This document shows, piece after piece, positions 1 to 7,424 of a stretch of 18,805 nucleotides of DNA. Numbering within the stretch: the stretch's first letter is position 1; the number at the start of each line of letters is the position of its first letter. Origin of the DNA: BRH-c25 sp964619815 (GTDB lineage: Bacteria; Bacillota; Clostridia; Lutisporales; Lutisporaceae); assembly GCA_964619815.1 (NCBI GenBank), contig CAZUGK010000079.1:1-18805 (forward strand), read 5' to 3'. Made by a program: the position numbers and the translations under genes. The notes under the pieces are model-generated. The model was not told where the DNA came from and did not search any database. It saw nothing but the letters and a program-made list of their open reading frames with translations.

Positions 1-641
1 CTTAATATTGCTGCACCTGTGATGTACTGAATGGCTTTGCCATTAACTTCAATAAGTCTTATAGTAGGAATTGTAGTGGATATTTCTTTGCTTTCAAGAT
101 TATCAACAAGCTGGTATAATTCTACAACGGGATAGCTTGATATGAATTTCTGTGCACGCATTGCATCATCTATTTGGAAAGAAAGTATGCTTTCCATTTC
201 GGAGGCAGCATTGAAAATATCACTTGCTGTCTTTTCTCTTGACAGTAGTATCCACATGTCAGATCTAAGCTCAGTATCTCTGTTAATGAAGTCTATAACA
301 GGAATTAACCCTTCTTTCGCAATATCTTCACTGATTATGACAGCCTTGGCATGACTCCAATATAGCCTTTTGCCCTGAAGAGCAATCATTGCTCTTGCTG
401 CATCAAAAAAAGTTTTCCCGACTGCTTGTATATAGACCGGTTTTAGCTTTGACTGCTTTTGGTCCTGCTGCATATTTACTATTTCAGCGGTGACAATCAC
501 CCGGTCATCCGTGCCTTTATCAATTGCTACCCCTGAAACTATGGCAAGCTTCTCAACCTCCCTATAATTCCAACAGCCGGACAGGAGACAAGTACATAAA
601 TATATTAACAAAGAGAGCATTATAATCTTCATGTTTCTCAT
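1..641 (-). CDS. gerKC: GerC-family spore germination lipoprotein (Ger(x)C), C-terminal part cut by the window edge
   Basis: Translating the minus strand from an ATG at 641 gives about 213 residues that run off the left edge. It starts MRNMKIIMLSLL, a short hydrophobic signal segment, followed by the lipobox LLSGC and then WNYREVEKLAIVSGVAIDKG, typical of the N-terminus of the C subunit of nutrient germinant receptors. A further hallmark is the stretch around WSHAKAVIISEDIAKEG, followed by FINRDTELRSDMWIL. The family's C subunits are lipoproteins on the outer face of the spore inner membrane and work with the A and B subunits in germinant sensing. An alternative start is the ATG at 632; the ribosome binding site is weak for both. 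The gene follows gerKA by only 19 bases, so the two are probably cotranscribed. The family call is secure; the K-type symbol rests on the A-then-C order and is less certain. Confidence 0.85.
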   Translation of the reverse strand, partial: MRNMKIIMLSLLIYLCTCLLSGCWNYREVEKLAIVSGVAIDKGTDDRVIVTAEIVNMQQDQKQSKLKPVYIQAVGKTFFDAARAMIALQGKRLYWSHAKAVIISEDIAKEGLIPVIDFINRDTELRSDMWILLSREKTASDIFNAASEMESILSFQIDDAMRAQKFISSYPVVELYQLVDNLESKEISTTIPTIRLIEVNGKAIQYITGAAIL

Positions 642-660
642 TTTATCAATCCATTCAATA

Positions 661-2121
661 TCAGCTGTTCTGTCTATTCATATTTTTAGAGGCCAGCAAT
701 CTCGGACGTTTTTTCATGGACCACCAAGGCGCTCTAAGTATAATATCCTTCTGATCCTGAAAAAGCATTGAACTTCCGTAGAGCATATAAGGTATGCCGA
801 AGGACCTCAAGGATGTCAGGTGGATGAATAGGATTATTACACAGAATATATACCCATAGAGACCTATAAAAGCTGATCCTAAAAGAAATATCAGCCTGAC
901 AATTATAACTGCTTGTTCCATTTTGGGCACCAAGAAGCTTGCAATACCTGTCAATGCTGCAATGATGATTATTGGTGCGCTTATCAGTTTTGCCTCTACA
1001 GAAGCCTGCCCTATTATAAGTATGCCTACTATACTTATTGTCTGACCAATAATTGAAGGAACCCTGACAGATGCTTCCCTCAATAGTTCAAAGATAAAAA
1101 GTATAAGAATCATTTCAACAATTGTCGGCATAGGGACACCCTGCCTAGAAGCAGAAATACTAAGTATGAGAGGAGTTGGCAGCATTTCCTGATGAAAGGT
1201 TATTAGGGCTGTGTATATTGCCGGTACACTGGTAGTAAGAAAAAAACCCATGAAGCTTAATAATCTGTTGAAAGTGGCATAGTAAAAGTTAGTATAATAA
1301 TTCGAATTAGTCTGAAAAAATTCGATAAAAAGGAAAGGTAAAGTAAGCGCAAAAGGGCTTCCGTCACATATAATGCCTATTCTCCCTTCAAGAAGCTTAC
1401 CTGCAACAACATCAGGCCTTTCGGTATGACCTATGGTCCTGAAAGGTGAATAACCTTCATCAGTAATCAATTCCTGAATATAACCTGAATCAAGGATACC
1501 GTCTATATCTATTTCATCAAGTCTTCTTTCTACTTCCTTAACTATATCAAGAGATGCGATATTCTCTAAATAGCATACACATACCTTAGTCTTTGTTACT
1601 CTCCCGATCATTTTAAATTTTACTTTTAGCTTTTCGCTATTTAGCCTGGCCCTTATAAGCGTAAGGTTGTCATATAAGGACTCATTGAAGCCGTCTCTTG
1701 GACCTCTAACCACCTGTTCTGTCACAGGCTCAGATATGTCTCTTCTATTTATACTAAGGGTATTTGCTGCTATAGCCTTGTCATATCCATCTATTAGAAT
1801 TACAGTGTTTCCATTTATTAAGAAGTTGACCAATTTGTCATAACTGCTGGTTGATTCTACTTGAGGTGAAGTTATCCTGTTCTTTAATACAGCAGGAAGA
1901 TATATGTCTGTATTTGTATCTTCTGATCGCATATCTAATAACGGAGCTATTATTTCAGAGTTAATTCTGGATAAATCTACCATACCTTGAATATAAACAG
2001 CAAGGCATTCCACATTATTAGCTCCGCCAATGGAAAACTCCCTGAAAAGTATCGATTGGTCCTCTTTGAAGGTGTTTTTCAACATTACCATATTATCTTG
2101 TAATACATTGAACAGCCTCAT
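661..2121 (-). CDS. gerKA: GerA-family spore germinant receptor subunit A
   Basis: The 486-residue protein has the family's usual length. A soluble N-terminal half of about 280 residues precedes a hydrophobic C-terminal half with several predicted membrane segments (roughly 286-308, 332-346, 360-395 and 403-436). Family landmarks visible are GRIGIICDGSPFALTLPFLF (about 246-265), the SASRQGVP loop (about 323-330) and FELLREASVRVP (about 344-355). GerA-type A subunits sit in the spore inner membrane and sense nutrients together with the B and C subunits. The start is supported by AGAGGTG a few bases upstream of the ATG. A GerC-type lipoprotein gene follows directly and no B subunit lies between them, which resembles the clostridial gerKA-gerKC arrangement; the B gene could lie downstream, outside the window. 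Expression is expected in the forespore. The family call is firm and the paralogue letter is inferred. Confidence 0.9.
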   Translation of the reverse strand: MRLFNVLQDNMVMLKNTFKEDQSILFREFSIGGANNVECLAVYIQGMVDLSRINSEIIAPLLDMRSEDTNTDIYLPAVLKNRITSPQVESTSSYDKLVNFLINGNTVILIDGYDKAIAANTLSINRRDISEPVTEQVVRGPRDGFNESLYDNLTLIRARLNSEKLKVKFKMIGRVTKTKVCVCYLENIASLDIVKEVERRLDEIDIDGILDSGYIQELITDEGYSPFRTIGHTERPDVVAGKLLEGRIGIICDGSPFALTLPFLFIEFFQTNSNYYTNFYYATFNRLLSFMGFFLTTSVPAIYTALITFHQEMLPTPLILSISASRQGVPMPTIVEMILILFIFELLREASVRVPSIIGQTISIVGILIIGQASVEAKLISAPIIIIAALTGIASFLVPKMEQAVIIVRLIFLLGSAFIGLYGYIFCVIILFIHLTSLRSFGIPYMLYGSSMLFQDQKDIILRAPWWSMKKRPRLLASKNMNRQNS

Positions 2122-2157
2122 ATTGCACCTCTGATATTAGCAATTTTGAATAAAAAA

Positions 2158-2186
2158 GGTATATGCATATATATTATGCATATACC
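2158..2186. repeat. Perfect 12-bp inverted repeat upstream of gerKA
   Basis: GGTATATGCATA (2158-2169) and TATGCATATACC (2175-2186) are exact reverse complements separated by TATAT. The repeat lies 37-65 bases upstream of the gerKA start and 60 bases upstream of the tRNA promoter. It has no U-tract on the tRNA side. It could be an operator or a leader hairpin for gerKA; its function is unknown. Confidence 0.75.
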
Positions 2187-2202
2187 ATGTACAAATTATT
2201 AC
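2172..2202 (-). promoter_or_regulatory. Candidate sigma-G-type promoter for gerKA
   Basis: On the minus strand CATAATA (2172-2178) fits the sigma-G -10 consensus CATWMTA exactly. Eighteen bases upstream lies GTAATA (2197-2202), only a partial match to the TGAATA-like -35. Transcription would begin about 45 bases before gerKA. Germinant receptor operons are sigma-G-dependent in Bacillus, which supports the idea, but the -10 lies inside a palindromic AT-rich element and may match by chance. Confidence 0.3.
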
Positions 2203-2245
2203 ATCAATGTTTCCTCGAAAATGCTGATAAGGTTATAATAAGCTA

Positions 2246-2274
2246 TTGACTTAGCATGATTTTTTATATATAAT
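2246..2274 (+). promoter_or_regulatory. Sigma-A promoter of tRNA-Trp
   Basis: TTGACT (2246-2251) and TATAAT (2269-2274) are separated by exactly 17 bases and end 12 bases before the mature tRNA. This near-consensus vegetative promoter points only at the tRNA gene. Confidence 0.85.
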
Positions 2275-2286
2275 AGACTTTGTCAC

Positions 2287-2362
2287 AGGGGTATAGCTCA
2301 ACTGGTAGAGTAGCGGTCTCCAAAACCGTTGGTTGTGGGTTCAAGTCCTACTGCCCCTGCCA
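2287..2362 (+). tRNA. tRNA-Trp (anticodon CCA)
   Basis: The 76-base cloverleaf can be folded by eye. The acceptor stem AGGGGTA pairs with TGCCCCT (one G-U). The D arm contains AGCTCAACTGGTAGAGT. The anticodon stem GCGGT/ACCGT encloses the loop CTCCAAA, whose positions 34-36 read CCA. The T arm GTGGG-TTCAAGT-CCTAC follows. The discriminator is G, as expected for bacterial tRNA-Trp, and the 3' CCA is encoded. It is a single-gene unit with its own promoter and terminator, convergent with the L,D-transpeptidase gene and divergent from gerKA. Confidence 0.97.
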
Positions 2363-2375
2363 AAATAGGATTTTC

Positions 2376-2407
2376 AGTCGCAATAGATTGCGGCTTTTTT
2401 GTTTTTT
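2376..2407 (+). terminator. Rho-independent terminator after tRNA-Trp
   Basis: AGTCGCAA (2376-2383) pairs with TTGCGGCT (2388-2395) around a four-base loop, with one G-U pair, followed by TTTTTTGTTTTTT on the plus strand. It starts 14 bases after the tRNA CCA. The opposite strand has no U-tract, so it serves the tRNA only. Confidence 0.9.
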
Positions 2408-2411
2408 GACT

Positions 2412-2987
2412 TTAATAAAAGCTCTTCTGGGTTACTCCCCACTTGCGAAGAGTCTCATCATTTCCTATCCATACCGGTGTCCCCACTGAAACTATACTGT
2501 AAAGGCTCAGCACATCGGAGTTTATCATCCTGATGCAGCCTTTTGAAACCCTCCATCCTATGGAATACGGGCTGTTGTTGCCATGAATCCCATAAACATT
2601 GCCTTTGCCTACAGAAAGTCCTAACCATCGCTTGCCGAGAGGATTTTCAGGAGAACCTCCGGCTACAGGCTTGGCGTTGTCTCCTCCTGACCACATGGGA
2701 TTCTTTCTCTTCAAATACACATAAAATTTACCTTGTGGTGTTTTATTAGTTTCTCTGCCTATTGCTACAGGGTATTTTTTTATGACTGTTTTTCCGCTGT
2801 ATAAGGTAAGTATTCTTTTTGTTCGGTTTATTGTTATCCAGTAGCCGCGGGATGGAGCTCTTGCCACAATGTCCTGGGACCTGAATTTACTGTCCAGTGC
2901 CAGCCTTTTTATCATTGCGCTTTTGAACTGCGGACCCTGGATGCCGTCTGCTGGCAGGTTACAGTCACTCTGAAACCTTAGTCGCAT
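2412..2987 (-). CDS. L,D-transpeptidase (YkuD) catalytic part, 3' portion of a frameshifted gene
   Basis: This frame encodes 191 residues. Its first 30 or so (RFQSDCNLPADGIQGPQ and following) are the second half of a PG_binding_1 peptidoglycan-binding domain. A YkuD domain follows, from GYWITINRTKRILTLYSGK through PVAIGRETNKTPQGKFYV to the catalytic motif HGNNSPYSIGWRVSKGCIRM, containing the conserved His and the active-site Cys in SKGCIRM. Such enzymes form or modify 3-3 peptide crosslinks in peptidoglycan outside the membrane; several clostridial and Bacillus members act on spore or vegetative wall. The ATG at 2987 lacks a ribosome binding site and lies within the binding domain, so it is unlikely to be the true start. 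The signal peptide and first half of the binding domain are in another frame just upstream (2965-3201). The catalytic domain looks intact; whether a full protein is made depends on the frameshift being real. Confidence 0.85.
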   Translation of the reverse strand: MRLRFQSDCNLPADGIQGPQFKSAMIKRLALDSKFRSQDIVARAPSRGYWITINRTKRILTLYSGKTVIKKYPVAIGRETNKTPQGKFYVYLKRKNPMWSGGDNAKPVAGGSPENPLGKRWLGLSVGKGNVYGIHGNNSPYSIGWRVSKGCIRMINSDVLSLYSIVSVGTPVWIGNDETLRKWGVTQKSFY

Positions 2988-3201
2988 TTCTGAGGTTTAT
3001 ATTTTCATCCTTGTAATCATATTTATAGTAACCCATTGATTTTAATGCTTCAACATACTCATAGCTGTTTAATCCCGAAAAGGCTTCTTCTTCAGGGCAT
3101 GCAAGGAGTTCCTTGATTAAATCTGCATTAGGCTCAGCATAGCAATCAAGCGAAAATAATGATAATATCAGTAAAGCTGCAACAAATAATACTTTCCGCA
3201 T
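2965..3201 (-). pseudogene. 5' portion of the frameshifted L,D-transpeptidase gene: signal peptide and half a peptidoglycan-binding domain
   Basis: The start is the ATG at 3201, with an excellent AGGAGGGATTTA in front. The product starts MRKVLFVAALLILSLFSLDC, a signal peptide with a likely cleavage after YA. It continues into EYVEALKSMGYYKYDYKDE, the first half of a PG_binding_1 domain, and stops after INLRNATKVSE. The next frame supplies RFQSDCNLPADG, the missing second half, and overlaps this one by 23 bases. Joining ...LRNATK to RFQSD... restores a standard binding domain, so a two-base deletion or a one-base insertion near 2974 is the simplest explanation. The gene follows the asnS terminator and probably has its own promoter; I could not identify one confidently in 3202-3307. 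It may be a true pseudogene or a sequence error. Confidence 0.75.
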
Positions 3202-3307
3202 TAAATCCCTCCTAAGTGAATTCAATGCTAATATTATTTGTTTATAAAGCTTTGTTATGTTTAATATTAAATAATTACATAATTTACATACAGAAGAAAC
3301 TTTTACG

Positions 3308-3342
3308 AAAAACAAAAACCTGCTGAAGCTTCAACAGGTTTT
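3308..3342 (-). terminator. Rho-independent terminator after asnS
   Basis: Complementary arms run from 3315 to 3342. Read on the minus strand they are AAAACCTG-T-TGAA and TTCA-G-CAGGTTTT, closed with a U-G pair that would be a C-A mismatch on the plus strand. TTTTTGTTTTT follows. It begins 12 bases after the asnS stop and ends the PHP-aspC-purB-asnS unit. Confidence 0.85.
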
Positions 3343-3354
3343 TGCATATTGTTT

Positions 3355-4746
3355 TTAAAATTCAGCTGACTTGACTGTTCTTGGGAACGGGATGACATCT
3401 CTGATATTACTCATTCCGGTAATATACATTATGATTCTCTCAAAACCAAGTCCATAGCCGGCATGCTTAACGCCGCCGTATTTTCTTAAATCAAGATACC
3501 ACCAATAATCTTCCTTGTTAAGTCCCAGATCATCCATTTTCTTTTCAAGTAAATCAAGTCTTTCTTCTCTCTGGCTGCCTCCGATGATTTCCCCGACTCC
3601 GGGCACCAGAAGGTCCATTGCAGCTACTGTTTTACCGTCATCATTCATTCTCATGTAGAAAGCTTTTATTTCCTTTGGATAATCTGTAACAAATACAGGC
3701 TTCTTAAATACCTGCTCAGTGATATACCTTTCATGTTCAGTTTGCAGGTCTATGCCCCATTCTACGGGGTATTCGAACTTAAAACCGGATTTTTTCAGTA
3801 TATCTACAGCTTCAGTATAGGTAACAACTCCAAAATCAGAGCTTACAATATTATTCAGTCTTTCAAGAAGTGTATTGTCAATGAACTTGTTGAAGAACTC
3901 CATTTCTTCCGGCGCGTTCTCCAAAACATAATTAATGATATATTTTACCATATTTTCTGCAAGCTCCATATTATCAGAAAGCTCAGCAAAAGCTATCTCA
4001 GGCTCTATCATCCAGAATTCTGCGGCATGTCTGGCAGTATTCGAGTTCTCAGCTCTGAAGGTAGGCCCAAAGGTGTATACATTTCTAAAAGCCATGCAGA
4101 AGGTTTCAACGTTAAGCTGACCGCTTACAGTGAGGTTTGTCCCTTTACCGAAGAAATCCTTTGAAAAGTCAATTTTCCCTTCTTCTGTCCTTGGAAGGTT
4201 ATCCATATCCAAAGTAGTTACCCTGAACATTTCTCCGGCACCTTCTGCGTCACTTCCGGTTATAAGCGGAGCATGTACATATACAAAACCCTGCTCCTGG
4301 AAGAACCTGTGTATTGCATAGGCTACGAGGGATCTTACCCTGAATACTGCAGAAAAGGTATTTGTCCTTGGCCTCAGGTGCGCTATTGTTCTTAAGAACT
4401 CAAAGGAATGGCTTTTCTTCTGCAGCGGGTAATCAGGAGTGGACAATCCTTCTATTACTATTTTATCTGCTTTCAACTCAAAGGGCTGCTTTGCTCCCGG
4501 AGATTCCAAAAGCAAACCTTCAACACATATGGCTGAACCAACTGAAAGCTTGGCTATCTCATTGAAGTTTTCCAAATCTTCCTCAAATACAATCTGAAGA
4601 TTCTTGAAAAAGCTTCCATCATTCAGTTCTATAAAACCAAAATTTTTGGAGGTTCTCTCAGTTTTTACCCAACCGGAGACCTTTATATTTTTATTCAGAT
4701 ACTCTCCGGTGCTTCTATATAGCTGTTTTATCATTGTGCTGCTCAT
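3355..4746 (-). CDS. asnS: Asparaginyl-tRNA synthetase
   Basis: The 463-residue protein matches the usual AsnRS length. An N-terminal OB-fold anticodon-binding domain (about residues 19-100, including IKVSGWVKTERTSKNFGFIE) is followed by a class IIb catalytic core. Motif 2 is visible as FGPTFRAENSNTARHAAEFW (about 226-245) and motif 3 as GYGLGFERIIMY (about 430-441). The SGQLNVETFCMAF segment (about 208-220) is typical of AsnRS rather than AspRS, and there is no GAD insertion. It charges tRNA-Asn with asparagine in the cytoplasm. The start is fixed by AGGAGG seven bases before the ATG at 4746, although an in-frame ATG four codons later exists. The gene lies 27 bases after purB and ends at a clear terminator, so it is probably the last cistron of that operon. 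No T-box leader is possible in the short gap. Confidence 0.97.
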   Translation of the reverse strand: MSSTMIKQLYRSTGEYLNKNIKVSGWVKTERTSKNFGFIELNDGSFFKNLQIVFEEDLENFNEIAKLSVGSAICVEGLLLESPGAKQPFELKADKIVIEGLSTPDYPLQKKSHSFEFLRTIAHLRPRTNTFSAVFRVRSLVAYAIHRFFQEQGFVYVHAPLITGSDAEGAGEMFRVTTLDMDNLPRTEEGKIDFSKDFFGKGTNLTVSGQLNVETFCMAFRNVYTFGPTFRAENSNTARHAAEFWMIEPEIAFAELSDNMELAENMVKYIINYVLENAPEEMEFFNKFIDNTLLERLNNIVSSDFGVVTYTEAVDILKKSGFKFEYPVEWGIDLQTEHERYITEQVFKKPVFVTDYPKEIKAFYMRMNDDGKTVAAMDLLVPGVGEIIGGSQREERLDLLEKKMDDLGLNKEDYWWYLDLRKYGGVKHAGYGLGFERIIMYITGMSNIRDVIPFPRTVKSAEF

Positions 4747-4773
4747 ATGTTATCCTCCTAACAGTGCTAATTT

Positions 4774-6207
4774 TTAAACCTTTAAGTCTACTTTTATATT
4801 AATTTTGTCGCTATTTTCCTCTAGAAGCGGGTACACGTACTGAGCCAGAAATTCATCAACCTGCTCAGGAGCCCTTCCAATGAAGTTTCTGGCATCCATA
4901 AGCTGTCGTATTGTGTCTTTGTTGAGCTTAAAGCTCTCATCCTTCTCAATCAGGCTTATGAGGTTGTTATCCAGACCTTCTTCTTTTACTCTTTTTCCTG
5001 CCTCTATGGAGTATTGTCTTATCTTTTCGTGCAGTTCCTGCCTGTCTCCACCCATTTTAACTGCTTCCATCAGAATGTTCTCAGTCGCCATAAAGGGAAG
5101 CTCATCGTCTATGTGGCGTTTTATCATCTTTTCATATACAACAAGGCCATTGGATACGTTTATCATTATATTAAGTATGCTGTCAACCGCAAGAAATGCC
5201 TGAGGAACTGCAAGTCTCTTATTGGCTGAATCATCAAGAGTTCTTTCAAACCACTGAACTGCTGCGGTTACAGCAGGGTTAATGGAATTTGCTATCACAA
5301 ATCTGGAGAGCGCCGCAATTCTTTCACATCGCATGGGGTTCCGTTTATATGCCATTGCAGACGAGCCTATCTGGTTCTTTTCAAAGGGCTCTTCCACTTC
5401 CTTAAGGCTTTGGAGCAGGCGGATGTCATTGCTGAATTTGTGAGCTGATTCTGCTATTTGCGTAAGCACATTCAGGACCTGGCTGTCCAGTTTTCTGGAG
5501 TATGTCTGCCCCGTAACTGCAAAGCTGCTCTTAAAGCCCATCTTTTCAGTAACTCTTCTGTCAAGCTCCTTTATCCTCTCATGATCCCCGTCAAAAAGTG
5601 CCATGAAGCTTGCCTGTGTACCGGTTGTACCTTTAACCCCCCGGAGTTTCATCCTGCTTAATTGAAAATCCAATTCCTCAATATCCATCAGTAAATCCTG
5701 GAGCCATAAGCAGCTCCTCTTACCAACGGTAGTCAGCTGTGCCGGCTGAAAATGTGTAAATCCAAGGGTAGGCAGCTGTTTATATTTTTCAGCAAAGTCA
5801 GCAAGATTTTTAATAGCGCTTAGGAGCTTGGTTCTTATAAGCCGTAAGCCTTCAGTCATCTGTATAACATCAGTATTGTCACCTACAAATGCGCTGGTAG
5901 CTCCCAGGTGTATTATGGGTTTTGCTTTGGGGCACTTCAGGCCGTATGCATACACGTGGGACATGACATCATGCCGGGTCTCTTTCTCTCTTTTTTCTGC
6001 ATCGTCATAATTTATGTCATATACATGAGCCTTCAGCTCATCTATCTGCTCCTGGGTAATATTCAGCCCAAGCTCCATCTCGCTTTCTGCAAGAGCAACC
6101 CAGAGCTTCCTCCAGGCAGAGAATTTGTAGTCCTCAGAAAAGATGAAAGACATTTCTTTGCTTGCGTACCTGCTTATTAATGGGTTCTGGTATTCCTGTC
6201 TGTTCAC
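4774..6207 (-). CDS. purB: Adenylosuccinate lyase (long, eukaryote-like form)
   Basis: The 477-residue protein belongs to the fumarase/aspartase superfamily. Visible sites are TRHDVMSHVYAYG (about 78-89), HLGATSAFVGDNTD (100-113), the catalytic-His segment LGFTHFQPAQLTT (148-160) and the signature loop GSSAMAYKRNPMRCE (281-295) with its catalytic serine. It cleaves succinylaminoimidazole carboxamide ribotide and adenylosuccinate, releasing fumarate, in purine synthesis. The length and the YKRNPMRCE loop resemble the eukaryotic enzyme more than the roughly 430-residue Bacillus PurB, and Ala replaces the Pro of the usual GSSxMPxK signature. The start is GTG at 6207, preceded by GGAAGG; no ATG fits. 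It lies 14 bases after the aminotransferase stop, and its ribosome binding site sits in that gap, so coupled translation is likely. Confidence 0.96.
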   Translation of the reverse strand: MNRQEYQNPLISRYASKEMSFIFSEDYKFSAWRKLWVALAESEMELGLNITQEQIDELKAHVYDINYDDAEKREKETRHDVMSHVYAYGLKCPKAKPIIHLGATSAFVGDNTDVIQMTEGLRLIRTKLLSAIKNLADFAEKYKQLPTLGFTHFQPAQLTTVGKRSCLWLQDLLMDIEELDFQLSRMKLRGVKGTTGTQASFMALFDGDHERIKELDRRVTEKMGFKSSFAVTGQTYSRKLDSQVLNVLTQIAESAHKFSNDIRLLQSLKEVEEPFEKNQIGSSAMAYKRNPMRCERIAALSRFVIANSINPAVTAAVQWFERTLDDSANKRLAVPQAFLAVDSILNIMINVSNGLVVYEKMIKRHIDDELPFMATENILMEAVKMGGDRQELHEKIRQYSIEAGKRVKEEGLDNNLISLIEKDESFKLNKDTIRQLMDARNFIGRAPEQVDEFLAQYVYPLLEENSDKINIKVDLKV

Positions 6208-6221
6208 TGTGCTTTTCCTTC

Positions 6222-7424
6222 CTATTTTAAATTTTCTTTAATGAAGCTTTCAAAGGCATCAAGCCCGTTCTTTATAACTTCCATGGAAGTCGCATATGAG
6301 AACCTGATGTAGTTGTCGGTACCGAATGCAGCTCCCGGTATTACTGCCACATGTCCCTTTTCAAGCATTATCTGTGCAAAATCAAGGGATGAATTAAGCT
6401 TTATATCGCATAATTCCCTTCCGAGATAAGAACTTATATCTGCATATACGTAGAATGCTCCTTCCGGCTTTAATGAACTTAAGCCTTCTATGGAATTCAC
6501 TCTCTCATACATATAGTTTCTTCTTTTTTCAAATTCCTTAACCATTGCTGCAACATCTTCCTGCGGTCCGTTCAGAGCTACTGTCGAAGCATACTGTGTT
6601 ATTGAACTGGGGTGTGATACAGCATGACTCTGTACACTGGACATCGCTTTTATAACCTTTTCATTTGCAGCAGTATATCCGAGCCTCCAGCCTGTCATGG
6701 CATAAGCCTTTGACATTCCGTTTACTACTATTGTGAGCTCCTTTATTTCATCTCCCAAGGAAGCAATACTGATATGCTTATTATTGTCATACACTAATTT
6801 TTCATATATCTCATCGGAAACAACAAAAAGATTATTTTTTACTGCAATCTCCGCTATATCCCTAAGTTCCTGCTCTGAGTAGACAGCTCCGGTAGGGTTG
6901 TTCGGAGAAGTAAGGAGAATTGCCTTTGTTTTGGGGGTTAACGCCTTTAAAAGCTCCTCCTTTTTAAGCTTAAAATTGTTTTCCTTTTTTGTCTGAACCA
7001 ATACTGGTATTCCATCATTAAGCTTTATTATTTCAGTGTAGCTGACCCAATACGGTACTGGCACTATAACTTCGTCTCCGGGATTTAATATGGCAGCAAA
7101 AGAATTTGACAGCGAGTGCTTTGCGCCGCTGGAAGCTATAATCTGGCTAGGTTCGTATTTAAGATTGTTGTCTCTCAAGAATTTTGCACAAATAGCCTTT
7201 CTCAGGTCCATTGTACCTTGTGCTGCAGTATATCTTGTAAAGCCTTTATTTATTGCGGAAACTGCAGCATCTCTTATGTATTTTGGCGTATCAAAATCCG
7301 GTTCACCGGCTCCAAATCCGTAAACCTTAACTCCATCTGCAATCATCTGCTTAAGCTTGGCGTCAATTGCTAGCGTCATAGATGGAGCTATATTTGATAT
7401 TTTTTTTGAAAGTTTAATTTCCAT
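6222..7424 (-). CDS. Class I/II pyridoxal-phosphate aminotransferase, probably aspartate aminotransferase
   Basis: The 400-residue fold-type I aminotransferase shows GAGEPDFDTP (38-47) near the N-terminus, the TSPNNPTG cofactor-binding loop (172-179), SDEIYEKLVYD (203-213) with the Asp that contacts the pyridine nitrogen, and SKAYAMTGWRLGY (238-250) with the Schiff-base lysine at 239. A C-terminal IRFSYATS supplies the substrate-carboxylate arginine. This subgroup (AspB-like, class Ib) usually interconverts aspartate and oxaloacetate with glutamate, though substrate range cannot be read from sequence. The ATG at 7424 overlaps the PHP gene by 11 bases, and its GGAGGGG ribosome binding site lies inside the final PHP codons, so the two are translationally coupled. 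The position before purB, which handles aspartate-derived nitrogen, fits aspartate supply; that link is inference. Confidence 0.9.
   Translation of the reverse strand: MEIKLSKKISNIAPSMTLAIDAKLKQMIADGVKVYGFGAGEPDFDTPKYIRDAAVSAINKGFTRYTAAQGTMDLRKAICAKFLRDNNLKYEPSQIIASSGAKHSLSNSFAAILNPGDEVIVPVPYWVSYTEIIKLNDGIPVLVQTKKENNFKLKKEELLKALTPKTKAILLTSPNNPTGAVYSEQELRDIAEIAVKNNLFVVSDEIYEKLVYDNNKHISIASLGDEIKELTIVVNGMSKAYAMTGWRLGYTAANEKVIKAMSSVQSHAVSHPSSITQYASTVALNGPQEDVAAMVKEFEKRRNYMYERVNSIEGLSSLKPEGAFYVYADISSYLGRELCDIKLNSSLDFAQIMLEKGHVAVIPGAAFGTDNYIRFSYATSMEVIKNGLDAFESFIKENLK

Noticed and set aside
2280..2489. Plus-strand open frame of 69 codons over the tRNA
   Set aside because: It overlaps the tRNA-Trp gene and its terminator and has no ribosome binding site or recognisable protein features.
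3733..4164. Longest plus-strand open frame (143 codons) opposite asnS, and similar frames opposite other genes
   Set aside because: They are antisense shadows of strongly conserved minus-strand genes and lack ribosome binding sites and family motifs.
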